Assembly (NCBI RefSeq): GCF_002903165.1
Contig: NZ_PPSK01000009.1
Coordinates: 89,290 to 153,289, forward strand
Length of the DNA: 64,000 nucleotides
Direction of reading: 5' to 3'
DNA from: Halopseudomonas oceani
Lineage (GTDB): Bacteria > Pseudomonadota > Gammaproteobacteria > Pseudomonadales > Pseudomonadaceae
The notes beneath the pieces are model-generated. The model was not told the DNA's origin, searched no databases, and saw nothing but the letters and a program-made list of their open reading frames with translations. Below are positions 30,008-39,657 of the stretch, piece after piece (position 1 is the stretch's first letter; each line of letters opens with the position of its first letter). The translations under genes were made by a program, and so were the position numbers.

Positions 30008-30027
30008 ATGTGGCGTTTCTGTGACAG
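30008..30027 (-). promoter_or_regulatory. Possible Pho box upstream of the receptor gene
   Basis: On the minus strand CTGTCAC-AGAA-ACGCCAC resembles the PhoB direct repeat CTGTCAT-N4-CTGTCAY. The first repeat matches 6 of 7 and the second about 4 of 7. It lies about 60-80 bases before the receptor start, where a PhoB site would be expected for a phosphate-scavenging operon. One strong half-site alone is weak evidence. The rest of the 315-base gap 29947-30261 shows nothing else I can name. Confidence 0.35.
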
Positions 30028-30261
30028 TCTTCGACGTCTGGTCGCGAAATGAGTCGAAACCGCTGCCTGTGCGCTGGGTTTTGAGCTGAATTGACCTCAC
30101 AAGCCGCTCTGTAAGGCCCATTGCCCGGCGTCTGCAGGTTTAGTTCGGTGCTTTTGGATCGGTGCGGTGCAGGTACAGTGAGCCAATTTGACCCGTGCAC
30201 TGACACGGAACCGTCATCTTGCTTTGGTCTGCTGGCGCCATTGAATGCCCGCGAGGTTGAA

Positions 30262-31179
30262 ATGAACTCGATGTTTTTCCTGCACCGGATCAAATGGCTA
30301 GGCTTGCTGCTGCTCGCCAATGCAGGGTTGATGCTGTATCTCAGCCTGGGTGAGCTGAAGCCGGTCAGTATCTGGGCCTGGACTGATATCACCGGCGAAG
30401 GCAGCTCGGCGCTGCTTGTGCTGGCGTGGACTGCGCTGATGTTGAAAGGGCGGCCAGCAGGTCGGGTGACCAATCTGCTGTTCGTCGGTCTAGCCTGCCT
30501 GTTTCTATCACTGTGGATGGACACATTGGACGAGTTTGTCGCCCTGCCAGAGGCGGTTATGTGGGACCACTGGCTGGAATCTGCGCCGATGCCGGTCGGG
30601 TTTGTGCTGTTGACGGTCGGGATATACCACTGGCATCGAGAACAGCTGGCGATCAACGCGCAGATGGTCAACCGCGAGCGCCACTTCAGGGAACATCGGC
30701 AGTTCGACAAGCTGACACCGCTGGCGGATGCCGGGTACCTGCGCAGTCAGCTGGCGCTGGCACTGCCGCAAGCTGAGTCATCGCAGCAGCCGCTGTCGCT
30801 GTTGACGATAGATCTGGATGACTTTCATCAGGTCAATGAGCGCTATGGCCATCAGGAGGGGGATCGGGTGCTGCAACTGGTCTGTCAGCTGCTACTCATG
30901 AGTCTGCGTCGTCATGATCTGCTCTGTCGTCTGGCTGGCGACCGCTTTGCCCTGCTGCTGCCCAATACGCTGGAGGAGCAGGCGCAGACCATCGCCCGTG
31001 AGATCAGTGCGTCGATCGCACATCTGGCGTGCAGAAGCGCGCAGCAGGGGGAGCGGATCCTGCTGCGGGCAACCGTGGTGGCGGTGATGGCGCGTCAGGA
31101 CGATGTGGATTCGTTGCTGCAGCGCAGTAATCTGGCGATGGCGCACGCCAAACAGGCGCTGCAGTTAAAGCGAGCCTGA
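30262..31179 (+). CDS. Membrane protein with degenerate GGDEF domain
   Basis: This 305-residue protein has four or five N-terminal membrane segments, then a GGDEF-fold domain. LLTIDLDDFHQVNERYGHQ matches the metal-binding region, but the active-site motif reads AGDRF, so cyclase activity is unlikely. It may act as a cyclic di-GMP or nucleotide sensor, or as a partner. ATG 30262 has a GAGG ribosome site; the frame is open upstream but not convincingly coding. The AraC-type gene starts four bases after its stop, so they probably form an operon. Confidence 0.82.
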   Translation: MNSMFFLHRIKWLGLLLLANAGLMLYLSLGELKPVSIWAWTDITGEGSSALLVLAWTALMLKGRPAGRVTNLLFVGLACLFLSLWMDTLDEFVALPEAVMWDHWLESAPMPVGFVLLTVGIYHWHREQLAINAQMVNRERHFREHRQFDKLTPLADAGYLRSQLALALPQAESSQQPLSLLTIDLDDFHQVNERYGHQEGDRVLQLVCQLLLMSLRRHDLLCRLAGDRFALLLPNTLEEQAQTIAREISASIAHLACRSAQQGERILLRATVVAVMARQDDVDSLLQRSNLAMAHAKQALQLKRA

Positions 31180-31183
31180 TCGC

Positions 31184-32224
31184 ATGACCTCGAACGCGAC
31201 CCCGCGCTGGTATGACGCCGATGCCAAGGTGATCTGGGCAGGGCATCAGCCCGCCTGTCTGGTCGATCTGGCGTTAAGTCGGGGTATCGACAGTCATCGG
31301 TTGATGCGTGGTAGCGGGCTGTTTTATGACGACTTGCTGGCGCCAGACGCCATGATCAGTGCCAGTCAGTATCTACGTTTGATCGACAATGCGCGGCAAC
31401 TGCTGGATGCGAACGACAGCAGCTTTCTGCTAGGGCAGCGTTTGCTGCCGGGGCACTTTGGTGCCTGCAGCAATGTGCTGCTGCACGCGGACACGCTGCT
31501 GCAGGCGTTGCACCAGTTGGTCAATTTCAGGGTGTTGTTGTGTCCGTTACTTGCCCCGCGATTGGTAGTGGATGAGCACCATGCCTATGTGTACTGGATA
31601 GATGCACTGGCGTTGGGGCGCAGTCGCCAGTTTCTGTTTGAGACAAGTATGACTGCGGTGACGGCCCTGACGCGCACGCTGGCAGGTGAGTCGCTGCCGT
31701 GGGAGTACCGCATGGCTTGGGCGGCTCCACGGCATGTCGAACAGTACTGGGTACACATGGGAGACCGGCTGCGCTTCGATGCGCCGATAACCTGCATGCG
31801 ACTGCCACGCGAGGTATTGGTGCGGGCGCCGATGTCAGCTTCGCCGATGCTGGCGCGTATCGCCGAACGGCAGGCCGTGCTGGCGATCAATGCGTTGCCG
31901 GGTGAGGGTACGCTGTCTGAGGTGGTGTTTGACTGCCTTTACCACAATGCGCGCAAGCGCCAGGGGCTTGATCAGGTAGCGGACTACTTTGGTATGAGTG
32001 CGGCGACATTCAAGAGGCGGTTGCAGCGCGAGGGAACCGGGTATCAGGCCTTGCTGGATCGCGCTCACACGCAAATAGCGCTAGAGCTGTATCAGGGGCG
32101 GGGCTGCAGTCACGATCAGGTGGCGGAGAGTATGCAGATCAGCGACCGAACTAACTTCCGGCGGCTGCTCAAAAGGCTGACCGGTAAGTCGCCGGACAGC
32201 CTCAGGGTTTGGCTAGAAAGTTGA
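31184..32224 (+). CDS. AraC-family transcriptional regulator
   Basis: This 346-residue protein has an N-terminal arabinose-binding-type domain of the OruR/ArgR-like kind (residues about 20-210) and a C-terminal AraC DNA-binding domain. The DNA-binding part includes LDQVADYFGMSAATFKRRLQ and QISDRTNFRRLLKRLTGKSP. The effector is unknown. It follows the degenerate GGDEF gene by four bases and converges on ppsR. The pairing with a GGDEF-like membrane protein suggests a local signalling unit. Confidence 0.88.
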   Translation: MTSNATPRWYDADAKVIWAGHQPACLVDLALSRGIDSHRLMRGSGLFYDDLLAPDAMISASQYLRLIDNARQLLDANDSSFLLGQRLLPGHFGACSNVLLHADTLLQALHQLVNFRVLLCPLLAPRLVVDEHHAYVYWIDALALGRSRQFLFETSMTAVTALTRTLAGESLPWEYRMAWAAPRHVEQYWVHMGDRLRFDAPITCMRLPREVLVRAPMSASPMLARIAERQAVLAINALPGEGTLSEVVFDCLYHNARKRQGLDQVADYFGMSAATFKRRLQREGTGYQALLDRAHTQIALELYQGRGCSHDQVAESMQISDRTNFRRLLKRLTGKSPDSLRVWLES

Positions 32225-32247
32225 TTTAATTCAGTGCTTTGCGCGCA

Positions 32248-33066
32248 TTACTTGAGTCGACGTTCAATTCCCATCTGCATCAGGATCTTCGCTGAAATCT
32301 CTTCCACCGAGTAGTGCGTCGAGTTGAGATAGGGGATGTTTTCCTTGCGGAACAGATTTTCCACCTCGCGGACTTCAAACTCGCACTGCGGGTAGCTGGA
32401 ATAGCGGCTATTGGGGCGGCGTTCGTTGCGGATGCTGGCCAGCCGGTCCGGGTCTATGGTCAGGCCGAACAGCTTGCTCTTGTTCTGCTTGAGCGCTTTG
32501 GGCAGCTGCAGGCTTTCCATATCATCTTCGGTCAACGGATAGTTGGCGGCGCGGATACCGTACTGCAGTGCCATGTACAGGCAGCTTGGTGTCTTGCCGC
32601 AGCGCGACACGCCAACCAGGATGATATCGGCTTGCGCGTAGTGGTGGGTGCGGGCGCCATCGTCGTTGTCCATGGCGTAATGCACCGCATCAATGCGGTC
32701 TTTGTAGTGGCTGTTATGCTGAATTGAGTGAGTCTTGCCGACCGAATAGGACGAGCCGTCGCCCAGCTCTTGCTCAAGTGGGGCAAGAAAGGTCGAGAAA
32801 ATATCGATCATGTAGCCGTTGGATTTAGCCAGCTCTTGACGAATCTCGCTATTGACCACGGTATCAAAAATGATCGGCCGGGCCGCATCTTGCTCGGCAG
32901 CGGCATTGATTTGTTGTACCATGTCACGCGCTTTTTCCACGGTATCGACGTAAGGGCGCAGCAGCTTGGAGAACTGGATGTTCTCGAACTGCGCCAGCAG
33001 GCTTTGACCAAGCGTCTCGGCGGTGATGCCGGTACCATCAGAAATGAAAAAAGCGGTGCGTTTCAT
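32248..33066 (-). CDS. ppsR: PEP synthase regulatory kinase/pyrophosphorylase (PSRP)
   Basis: This 272-residue DUF299 protein has the nucleotide-binding loop [15 protein letters not shown] at about residue 153 and the N-terminal [15 protein letters not shown]. It inactivates PEP synthase by ADP-dependent threonine phosphorylation and reactivates it by phosphorolysis. It is divergent from ppsA across 157 bases, the usual arrangement, so a shared control region is likely. Confidence 0.95.
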   Translation of the reverse strand: MKRTAFFISDGTGITAETLGQSLLAQFENIQFSKLLRPYVDTVEKARDMVQQINAAAEQDAARPIIFDTVVNSEIRQELAKSNGYMIDIFSTFLAPLEQELGDGSSYSVGKTHSIQHNSHYKDRIDAVHYAMDNDDGARTHHYAQADIILVGVSRCGKTPSCLYMALQYGIRAANYPLTEDDMESLQLPKALKQNKSKLFGLTIDPDRLASIRNERRPNSRYSSYPQCEFEVREVENLFRKENIPYLNSTHYSVEEISAKILMQMGIERRLK

Positions 33067-33223
33067 TCACGAAGCCTTAAGATGTCGTGTCTCGGTTAAG
33101 GGCTGCCCGCAAAATTGCTGGTGCGGCCTTCAAAGATCGGCATTGTGGCGCATTTGTGGCGGGCAGGCCAGTATGCTCCCGCCGCCGCACAGACTTATTA
33201 AATAGATTGACGGAGAGATCACC

Positions 33224-35593
33224 TTGTTAGAGTACGTAGTGTCCTTCGAGCAGCTGGGTGTCGATGACGTCGAGCGCGTAGGCGGCAAGAACGCCTCCCT
33301 CGGCGAAATGATCAGCAATCTGGCCAACGCCGGCGTAACGGTTCCCGGTGGCTTTGCAACCACTGCAGACGCCTATCGGGAATTTCTCGAGCAGAGTGGT
33401 CTGAATGACCGCATTCACGCCGCCCTGGACAAGCTCGACGTCGACGACGTCAATGCGCTGGCCGAAACCGGTGCCCAGATCCGTCAGTGGGTCATGGACG
33501 CTGAGTTCCCGGCGGCGCTGGATAAGGCGATCCGCGACGAGTTCGCCAAACTCTCCGACGGCAACCCCAATCTGGCCGTTGCCGTTCGTTCCTCCGCTAC
33601 CGCAGAAGATCTGCCAGATGCTTCCTTCGCTGGTCAGCAGGAAACCTTCCTGAACATTCGTGGCGTTGACAACGTCATTCACGCTGCCAAGGAAGTGTTC
33701 GCATCGCTGTTCAATGATCGCGCCATTGCCTACCGCGTACACCAAGGTTTTGACCACAAGTTGGTTGCTTTGTCAGCTGGCGTGCAGCGAATGGTTCGCT
33801 CTGAAACCGGCACCGCTGGCGTCATGTTTACTCTGGACACCGAGTCCGGCTTCCGCGATGTCGTCTTCATCACCGGTGCTTATGGTCTGGGCGAAACCGT
33901 TGTGCAGGGTGCGGTCAACCCGGACGAATTCTACGTCCACAAGCCGACGCTGGCCGCTGGTCGTCCGTCGATCCTGCGCCGCAACCTGGGCAGCAAGGCG
34001 ATCAAGATGGTCTATGGCGACGAAGCCAAGGCGGGTCGTTCTGTGAAGACCGTCGATGTCGATCTGGCCGAGCGCAGCCGCTTCTGCCTGTCCGAGGACG
34101 AAGTGGTCAACCTGGCCAAGCAGGCGGTGATTATCGAGCAGCACTATGGCCGCCCGATGGATATCGAATGGGCCAAAGACGGCGACGACGGCAAGCTGTA
34201 CATCGTTCAGGCTCGCCCGGAAACCGTGAAGAGCCGGAGCAGCGCCAACGTCATGGAACGTTACCTGCTGAAAGAAAAGGGCACTGTACTGGTTGAAGGT
34301 CGTGCCATTGGTCAGCGCATCGGCGCCGGTCGCGTGCGCATCGTCAATGACGTCGCCGAGATGGACAAGGTTCAGCCGGGCGACGTGTTGGTTTCCGATA
34401 TGACCGACCCGGATTGGGAGCCGGTCATGAAGCGTGCTAGCGCAATCGTCACCAACCGTGGCGGCCGTACCTGCCACGCGGCAATCATTGCTCGCGAGTT
34501 GGGCATTCCTGCTGTCGTTGGCTGCGGCAATGCCACCACCGAACTGAAAGATGGTCAGGAAGTCACTGTGTCCTGCGCCGAGGGTGATACTGGTCTGATC
34601 TACTCCGGTCAGCTGTCCTTCGATATTAAGACCAACAGCGTCGACGCCATGCCGCCGCTGCCGTTCAAGATCATGATGAACGTCGGCAACCCGGACCGCG
34701 CATTCGACTTCGCCAACCTGCCCAACGAGGGTGTGGGTCTGGCGCGTCTGGAATTCATCATCAACCGCATGATCGGCGTTCACCCGAAAGCACTGCTGAA
34801 CTTCGACAGTCTGCCGGCTGATGTTAAGGACAGCGTGCAAAAACGCGTTGCCGGTTACGGCTCGCCGGTCGACTTCTACGTTGACAAGCTGGTTGAAGGC
34901 ATTAGCACCCTGGCCGCTGCGTTTTGGCCGAAAAAGGTCATCGTCCGCATGTCGGACTTCAAGTCCAACGAATACGCCAACCTGATTGGCGGCAAACTGT
35001 ACGAGCCGGAAGAAGAAAACCCGATGCTGGGCTTCCGCGGTGCTTCGCGTTACATCAGCGACTCCTTCCGCGACTGCTTCGAGCTGGAATGCCGTGCGAT
35101 GAAGCGCGTGCGCGACGAAATGGGTTTGACCAACGTCGAGATCATGATTCCGTTTGTGCGCACCGTTGGCGAAGCCAAGCAGGTTGTCGAGCTGCTGGGT
35201 GAGAACGGGCTGAAGCGGGGCGAGAATGGTCTGCGTCTGATTATGATGTGTGAGCTGCCGGCCAACGCGCTGCTGGCCGAAGAGTTCCTGGAGCACTTCG
35301 ATGGTTTCTCTATCGGCTCTAACGACCTGACTCAGCTGACCCTGGGGCTGGATCGTGACTCCGGCATCATTGCTCACCTGTTCGATGAGCGTAACGCTGC
35401 GGTCAAGAAGCTGCTGAGTAACGCCATTTCCGCCTGCCGTGCTGCGAACAAGTACATCGGTATCTGCGGTCAGGGGCCGTCGGATCACCCGGATCTGGCT
35501 CGCTGGCTGATGGAGCAGGGTATTGAGAGCGTGTCGCTGAACCCGGACTCAGTGATGGACACCTGGTTCTTCCTTGCAGAGAATGACAAGTAA
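33224..35593 (+). CDS. ppsA: Phosphoenolpyruvate synthase
   Basis: This 789-residue PEP synthase has an N-terminal ATP-binding domain ([35 protein letters not shown]), a swivelling phosphohistidine domain with His418 in [15 protein letters not shown], and a C-terminal PEP-binding barrel ([16 protein letters not shown]). It makes PEP from pyruvate and ATP for gluconeogenesis. The start is a TTG at 33224, with GGAGAG about eight bases upstream; no ATG or GTG fits. It is followed after 32 bases by rraA. Confidence 0.96.
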   Translation: MLEYVVSFEQLGVDDVERVGGKNASLGEMISNLANAGVTVPGGFATTADAYREFLEQSGLNDRIHAALDKLDVDDVNALAETGAQIRQWVMDAEFPAALDKAIRDEFAKLSDGNPNLAVAVRSSATAEDLPDASFAGQQETFLNIRGVDNVIHAAKEVFASLFNDRAIAYRVHQGFDHKLVALSAGVQRMVRSETGTAGVMFTLDTESGFRDVVFITGAYGLGETVVQGAVNPDEFYVHKPTLAAGRPSILRRNLGSKAIKMVYGDEAKAGRSVKTVDVDLAERSRFCLSEDEVVNLAKQAVIIEQHYGRPMDIEWAKDGDDGKLYIVQARPETVKSRSSANVMERYLLKEKGTVLVEGRAIGQRIGAGRVRIVNDVAEMDKVQPGDVLVSDMTDPDWEPVMKRASAIVTNRGGRTCHAAIIARELGIPAVVGCGNATTELKDGQEVTVSCAEGDTGLIYSGQLSFDIKTNSVDAMPPLPFKIMMNVGNPDRAFDFANLPNEGVGLARLEFIINRMIGVHPKALLNFDSLPADVKDSVQKRVAGYGSPVDFYVDKLVEGISTLAAAFWPKKVIVRMSDFKSNEYANLIGGKLYEPEEENPMLGFRGASRYISDSFRDCFELECRAMKRVRDEMGLTNVEIMIPFVRTVGEAKQVVELLGENGLKRGENGLRLIMMCELPANALLAEEFLEHFDGFSIGSNDLTQLTLGLDRDSGIIAHLFDERNAAVKKLLSNAISACRAANKYIGICGQGPSDHPDLARWLMEQGIESVSLNPDSVMDTWFFLAENDK

Positions 35594-35625
35594 GCACCAG
35601 TACTTTCAAGTTCAAGGAGAATGCC

Positions 35626-36114
35626 ATGCAGCACTATGTAACACCGGATCTGTGTGATGCCTATCCCGATGTTGCCGTGGTCGAGCCGATGTTCAGTAAC
35701 TTCGGCGGCCACGACTCTTTCGGCGGCCAGATTGTCACCGTGAAATGTCACGAGGACAACTCGATCGTCAAGGAGCAGGTCGATCAGGACGGCACCGGCA
35801 AGGTGATGGTGGTTGATGGTGGCGGTTCCATGCGCCGCGCTCTGTTGGGTGACATGCTCGCGGAGAAGGCGGCCAAGAACGGCTGGGAAGGTATCATCGT
35901 TTATGGCTGTGTTCGTGATGTCGACGTGTTGGCGCAAACACCGCTTGGAATCCAGGCGCTGGCTAGTCATCCGATGAAGACCGACAAGCGTGGTATTGGC
36001 GATCTCAACGTCGTGGTTACCTTCGCTGGTGTGACCTTCCGTCCGGGTGAGTTCGTCTACGCCGATAACAACGGCATTATCGTCTCGCCTGTGGCGTTGA
36101 CCATGCCCGAGTAA
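35626..36114 (+). CDS. rraA: RraA family protein (RNase E activity regulator)
   Basis: This 162-residue protein has the RraA fold signatures [14 protein letters not shown] and [12 protein letters not shown]. coli RraA binds RNase E and inhibits its RNA cleavage; other members act as aldolases. It lies 32 bases after ppsA with AAGGAGA before the start, so it may be co-transcribed. A GC-rich hairpin terminator follows. Confidence 0.93.
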   Translation: MQHYVTPDLCDAYPDVAVVEPMFSNFGGHDSFGGQIVTVKCHEDNSIVKEQVDQDGTGKVMVVDGGGSMRRALLGDMLAEKAAKNGWEGIIVYGCVRDVDVLAQTPLGIQALASHPMKTDKRGIGDLNVVVTFAGVTFRPGEFVYADNNGIIVSPVALTMPE

Positions 36115-36136
36115 CGGCAGCCCCGGTGGCACCAAG

Positions 36137-36167
36137 CAAGGGGGAGGGTGGTGACACCTCCCCCTTG
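36137..36167 (+). terminator. Terminator after rraA
   Basis: An 11-bp stem, CAAGGGGGAGG/CCTCCCCCTTG, with a nine-base loop is followed by TTG. The T-run is poor but the stem is strong. Confidence 0.65.
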
Positions 36168-36224
36168 TTGCATCTGGATGCCGTATTTCAGCAGCGGCTT
36201 CATCCATTGCAGGAGACTAGAGTC

Positions 36225-36479
36225 ATGTCAGACGACGATTCGCTTGAGAGGCAGCTACGTGCAATGCTGCGCGATGATAACGGAACCGATGCCAAGCGCA
36301 CGGACGGTCAGCGACTGGATCGGGTTTTGCATCGAGCGCACATTCACGGCGCGGTGTTCGATCTGCTGGGGCTGGTGACCCGCTGGGGCTGGGTGCTGAC
36401 CGAAGGTGGTTCCCGTGGTATGCGGAACCTCAAGCCCAGTCGTCGTTCAAACAACACTTCCAACCCTACTGATCGGTAG
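36225..36479 (+). CDS. crfX: CrfX-like small protein of the sigX locus
   Basis: This 84-residue hydrophilic protein begins MSDDDSLERQLRAMLRDD. ATG 36225 has a CAGGAGA ribosome site; the longer open frame from 36126 crosses the terminator and is not coding. Size and place directly upstream of cmpX-sigX-oprF match crfX of Pseudomonas, a small protein of unclear function in the SigX/AlgU envelope-stress locus. The gene that normally precedes it, cmaX, is not present. The call depends on synteny. Confidence 0.72.
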   Translation: MSDDDSLERQLRAMLRDDNGTDAKRTDGQRLDRVLHRAHIHGAVFDLLGLVTRWGWVLTEGGSRGMRNLKPSRRSNNTSNPTDR

Positions 36480-36495
36480 TCAAGAGAGCTCAGCC

Positions 36496-37317
36496 ATGGA
36501 ATTCGATGTCTGGAGTCAAAGCTTCGTAGCGGCCATGACCACTCTGTGGAGCAAGGTGGCCTCATTTATTCCCGACCTGATCGCTGCGCTGTTCATCGTG
36601 CTGCTTGGCTTGATTGTGGCCAAGGTGGTTGATGCGGTGCTAAGCAAGGGACTGGCAAAGGTTGGCTTGGATCGTTTGATGGGCGGTACGGGCGTCAATA
36701 AGATGCTGGCCCGCGTCGGTATCAACAGTTCAGTGTCTGATCTGACGGGTAAGGTTGCCTACTGGTTTATCCTGCTGACCTTCGTTGTATCGGCGTCCGA
36801 GTCTCTGGGGTTGGCGCGGGTATCGTCTACGCTGGACGCTATCACGCTGTACCTGCCAAAGGTCGTCGGTGCGGCTTTGATCCTGCTTGGTGGTCTGCTG
36901 CTGTCGCACCTGGTTAACGGTGTTGTGCGCGGCACGGCAGAAAGCATGGGGATGGAGTATGCGAGCGGTCTGGGGCGGTTCGTACAGGGACTGCTGGTCA
37001 TTATTACTGTCTCGCTGGCGATCGGTCAGTTGCAGATCGAAACGGCGCTGCTCAATCTGGTCATTGCGATTGTGCTGGTGTGTTTTGGTGGTGCAGCCGC
37101 ACTGGCACTAGGCCTTGGCAGTCGCCAGGTGGTTTCCCAGATCATTGCCGGCGTTTACGTCCGCGAACTCTATCAGCCCGGTGATCGCATCAAGGTGGCG
37201 GGAATTGAAGGGGTCGTCGAGGAGATTGGCACCGTCAAGACGCAGATCCTCAATGACGATGGTGAGCTGGTGTCGCTGGCCAATCGCTTGTTGATTGACG
37301 AGCAGGTGCGGCGCTGA
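36496..37317 (+). CDS. cmpX: CmpX mechanosensitive-channel-like membrane protein
   Basis: This 273-residue protein has about five hydrophobic segments and a C-terminal small-channel (MscS-like) beta domain: LGLGSRQVVSQIIAGVYVRE, then YQPGDRIKVAG. In Pseudomonas CmpX influences sigX expression and membrane stress responses. ATG 36496 (MEFDVWSQSF) has an AGAGAG ribosome site. It lies between crfX (16 bases) and sigX (35 bases), suggesting one operon. Confidence 0.88.
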   Translation: MEFDVWSQSFVAAMTTLWSKVASFIPDLIAALFIVLLGLIVAKVVDAVLSKGLAKVGLDRLMGGTGVNKMLARVGINSSVSDLTGKVAYWFILLTFVVSASESLGLARVSSTLDAITLYLPKVVGAALILLGGLLLSHLVNGVVRGTAESMGMEYASGLGRFVQGLLVIITVSLAIGQLQIETALLNLVIAIVLVCFGGAAALALGLGSRQVVSQIIAGVYVRELYQPGDRIKVAGIEGVVEEIGTVKTQILNDDGELVSLANRLLIDEQVRR

Positions 37318-37352
37318 GCGCCGCTGATAGCCAAACGGAAGACGTTACTACC

Positions 37353-37937
37353 TTGGTCAGTCTCAACCGTCCACGCCGCCATTACAATCCGGCAGACCTC
37401 GATGACGAGGAGCTGGTGCTCAGGGCAAAGAGTGAGCTTATTCACACTACGACTGCCTATGAGGAGTTGATGCGGCGGTATCAGCGAACTTTGTTCAATG
37501 TTTGTGTTCGTTATTTAGGTAACGAGCGGGATGCTGATGACGTTTGTCAGGAAGTAATGCTGAAAGTCTTGCATGGGCTGAAACAGTTTGAAGGCAAGGC
37601 CAAGTTTAAAACGTGGCTATATAGTATTACTTATAACGAATGTATAACTCAGTACCGCAAAGAGAAGCGCAAACGCCGTCTGCTCGACGCGCTCAGCCTT
37701 GATCCGCAGGAGGAGGCCGAGGAGCAGGAGCTGCAACCACAGGCCTCAAAAGGCCTGAATAGCTTACTGGTACACGTAAATCCGATTGATCGTGAGATTT
37801 TGGTGCTACGCTTTGTAGCGGAGCTCGAATTTCAGGAGATTGCAGACATCATGCATATGGGATTGAGTGCGACCAAAATGCGCTATAAGCGGGCTTTGGA
37901 GAAACTGCGTAATCAGATTGACAGTCCTTTTATATAA
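37353..37937 (+). CDS. sigX: ECF sigma factor SigX
   Basis: This 194-residue sigma factor has region 2 YEELMRRYQRTLFNVCVRYL with NERDADDVCQEVMLKVL, and region 4 ELEFQEIADIMHMGLSATKM. It closely follows Pseudomonas SigX, which controls oprF, fatty-acid and envelope genes. The first usable start is TTG 37353, with GGAAG about eleven bases upstream; low translation efficiency may be intended. oprF follows 90 bases downstream, the known target of SigX. Confidence 0.95.
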   Translation: MVSLNRPRRHYNPADLDDEELVLRAKSELIHTTTAYEELMRRYQRTLFNVCVRYLGNERDADDVCQEVMLKVLHGLKQFEGKAKFKTWLYSITYNECITQYRKEKRKRRLLDALSLDPQEEAEEQELQPQASKGLNSLLVHVNPIDREILVLRFVAELEFQEIADIMHMGLSATKMRYKRALEKLRNQIDSPFI

Positions 37938-38027
37938 GACTTGTATAGTTATTAACAGGATTCAGTTATACTGTTGCGGAGTTTTGCACAAGCTTAACGT
38001 CTTAATGGATTTGATGGGGATTCAAAG

Positions 38028-38984
38028 ATGAAATTGAAAAACACTGTGGGTCTCGTTGTTGGTGCTGCTATTGCCGCATCCAGCATGTCTGCGATGGCTG
38101 GCAAGGCCGGTTCGGTTGAGGTTGAAGCCTTTGCTGACCGTTACTTCACTGACAGCATGTACGGCCTGAATGATGGCACCCTGGTGGGTGGCAACATCGG
38201 TTACTTCGTCAGCGAAAACGTGCTGCTGAACATGGGCCTTGGTAAGTACAAGAACCTGGAAGTCGATGGCACCAACGAAGATGTTGACGGCAAGCTGGCT
38301 CAGGTCGAAGCGGTTTATCACTTCGGTACCGGCAATGTTCTCCCCTACATCTCTGCCGGTCTGGCTCACCAAGAGCTGAAGGCTGATAGCGACAACACTG
38401 ATGACCGCACCACCATGGCCATGGCTGGTGTTGGTATCAAGAACTACCTGAACGAGAACTTCTTCGTGAAGGCGGGTGTTGATGCACTGTATGGTTTCGA
38501 TCACGGCAATACCGAATGGCAAGCCGGTGTAGGTCTGGGTATCAACTTCGGTGGCAAGTCTGAGCCGGTCGCTGAGCCAGCGCCTGCGCCTGCACCGATG
38601 CCGGAGCCGACCCCCGCACCCGAAATGCAGTCGGTCCGTGTTGAGCTGGACGTGCTGTTCGATTTCGACAAGGACACCATTCGTCCGGAGTACCGTCAGG
38701 ACATCCAGAGCCTGGCTGAGTTCATGAAGACCTACCCGTCGGTAACCACTACCGTTGAAGGTCATACTGACTCCGTCGGTAGCGATGCCTACAACCAAAA
38801 CCTGTCTGAGCGTCGTGCCAACGCAGTTCGCGAAGCGCTGATCAGCGAAGGTGTTGACGGTTCTCGCGTTAGCTCGGTTGGTTACGGTGAAGCGCGTCCG
38901 ATCGCTGACAACAGCACTGACGAAGGCCGTTCCATGAACCGCCGCGTTGAAGCTGAAGTTGAGGCTCAGGTTGAAGTGAAGTAA
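38028..38984 (+). CDS. oprF: Major outer-membrane porin OprF (OmpA family)
   Basis: This 318-residue protein has a signal peptide (MKLKNTVGLVVGAAIAASSM, cut near AMAG) and an N-terminal eight-strand barrel (about residues 25-165). A proline hinge (EPAPAPAPMPEPTPAPE) leads to a C-terminal OmpA peptidoglycan-binding domain with VEGHTDSVGSDAYNQNLSE. It links the outer membrane to the cell wall and allows slow solute diffusion. The two cysteine pairs of P. aeruginosa OprF are absent. The AT-rich 90-base leader may hold sigX-dependent and vegetative promoters that I cannot assign. Confidence 0.95.
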   Translation: MKLKNTVGLVVGAAIAASSMSAMAGKAGSVEVEAFADRYFTDSMYGLNDGTLVGGNIGYFVSENVLLNMGLGKYKNLEVDGTNEDVDGKLAQVEAVYHFGTGNVLPYISAGLAHQELKADSDNTDDRTTMAMAGVGIKNYLNENFFVKAGVDALYGFDHGNTEWQAGVGLGINFGGKSEPVAEPAPAPAPMPEPTPAPEMQSVRVELDVLFDFDKDTIRPEYRQDIQSLAEFMKTYPSVTTTVEGHTDSVGSDAYNQNLSERRANAVREALISEGVDGSRVSSVGYGEARPIADNSTDEGRSMNRRVEAEVEAQVEVK

Positions 38985-39001
38985 TTCACTAACCAGAGCA
39001 C

Positions 39002-39030
39002 AAAAAACCCGGCCAGTGGCCGGGTTTTTT
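39002..39030. terminator. Bidirectional terminator after oprF
   Basis: AAAAAACCCGGCC pairs with GGCCGGGTTTTTT around an AGT loop. It serves oprF on the plus strand and the convergent thioesterase gene. Confidence 0.95.
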
Positions 39031-39043
39031 ATTGTCTGAATTA

Positions 39044-39505
39044 TCAGTCGTCTGTGCTTTCTTGCTCGATTGAGTTGACGCCGGGAAAGCGCAGGCGGAA
39101 GTCTTCCGGCATCGGACGTACCTTGCCGGTGGCAAAGTGGAAAAAGACAAAGCCGGATTTGGCCAAGGCAACCAGTTCGCCATTGCTGGCCTTGCTGATA
39201 CGGAAAATGATGTCGCCCCCGTATTTGTTCAGGTCCATCAGGCCGACTTCAAAAATCAGTGCGTCACGGGCGAAAGCCTCGCGAAGGTAGGTGGTTGCCA
39301 GGTCGGTAACGATGATGCCTACGCCTTTCTCGCTTACCTCTTCGATACCGAACTGATACAGAAAGCGCGCTCGCGCCTCGGAGATCATCGAGATCATCGA
39401 ATCATTGGCCAGATGGTTGGCGCCGTTGATGTCGGTGATACGCACCGTGAGCTGCGTGGTGAAGTAAAACTGGTTCTCTGGGAACTCAAGTTGCAGGCGT
39501 GCCAT
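39044..39505 (-). CDS. Hotdog thioesterase (4HBT family)
   Basis: This 153-residue protein has the 4HBT pattern TVRITDINGANHLANDSMIS, followed by LYQFGIEEVSEKGVGIIVTD, as in acyl-CoA or 4-hydroxybenzoyl-CoA thioesterases. The usual catalytic aspartate position is occupied by D in RITDINGANH. The substrate is unknown. It is monocistronic, convergent with oprF. Confidence 0.82.
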   Translation of the reverse strand: MARLQLEFPENQFYFTTQLTVRITDINGANHLANDSMISMISEARARFLYQFGIEEVSEKGVGIIVTDLATTYLREAFARDALIFEVGLMDLNKYGGDIIFRISKASNGELVALAKSGFVFFHFATGKVRPMPEDFRLRFPGVNSIEQESTDD

Positions 39506-39590
39506 AACTGATTAATGCCTTGTTGCGTGAAGCGTGGTGGTGGGGCAGAAGAGCTGCGCATTTTACCTGAGCAGCGTGATGCTTGATAGA

Positions 39591-39621
39591 AAAAAGGGGC
39601 TGCCATAGGCAGCCCCTTTTT
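39591..39621. terminator. Terminator downstream of aceA
   Basis: AAAAAGGGGCTGCC pairs with GGCAGCCCCTTTTT around an ATA loop, 37 bases past the aceA stop. It can act on either strand. Confidence 0.92.
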
Positions 39622-39657
39622 CACACCTGAGCCCGAAGGCTCTGAACCAGTGGCTTA

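Noticed and set aside
33773..35488. 571-codon open frame antisense to ppsA
   Set aside because: It mirrors the codon phase of ppsA in high-GC DNA, has a low-complexity unrecognisable product and no ribosome site.
36126..36224. Upstream extension of the crfX frame
   Set aside because: It runs through the rraA terminator hairpin; ATG 36225 has a proper ribosome site.
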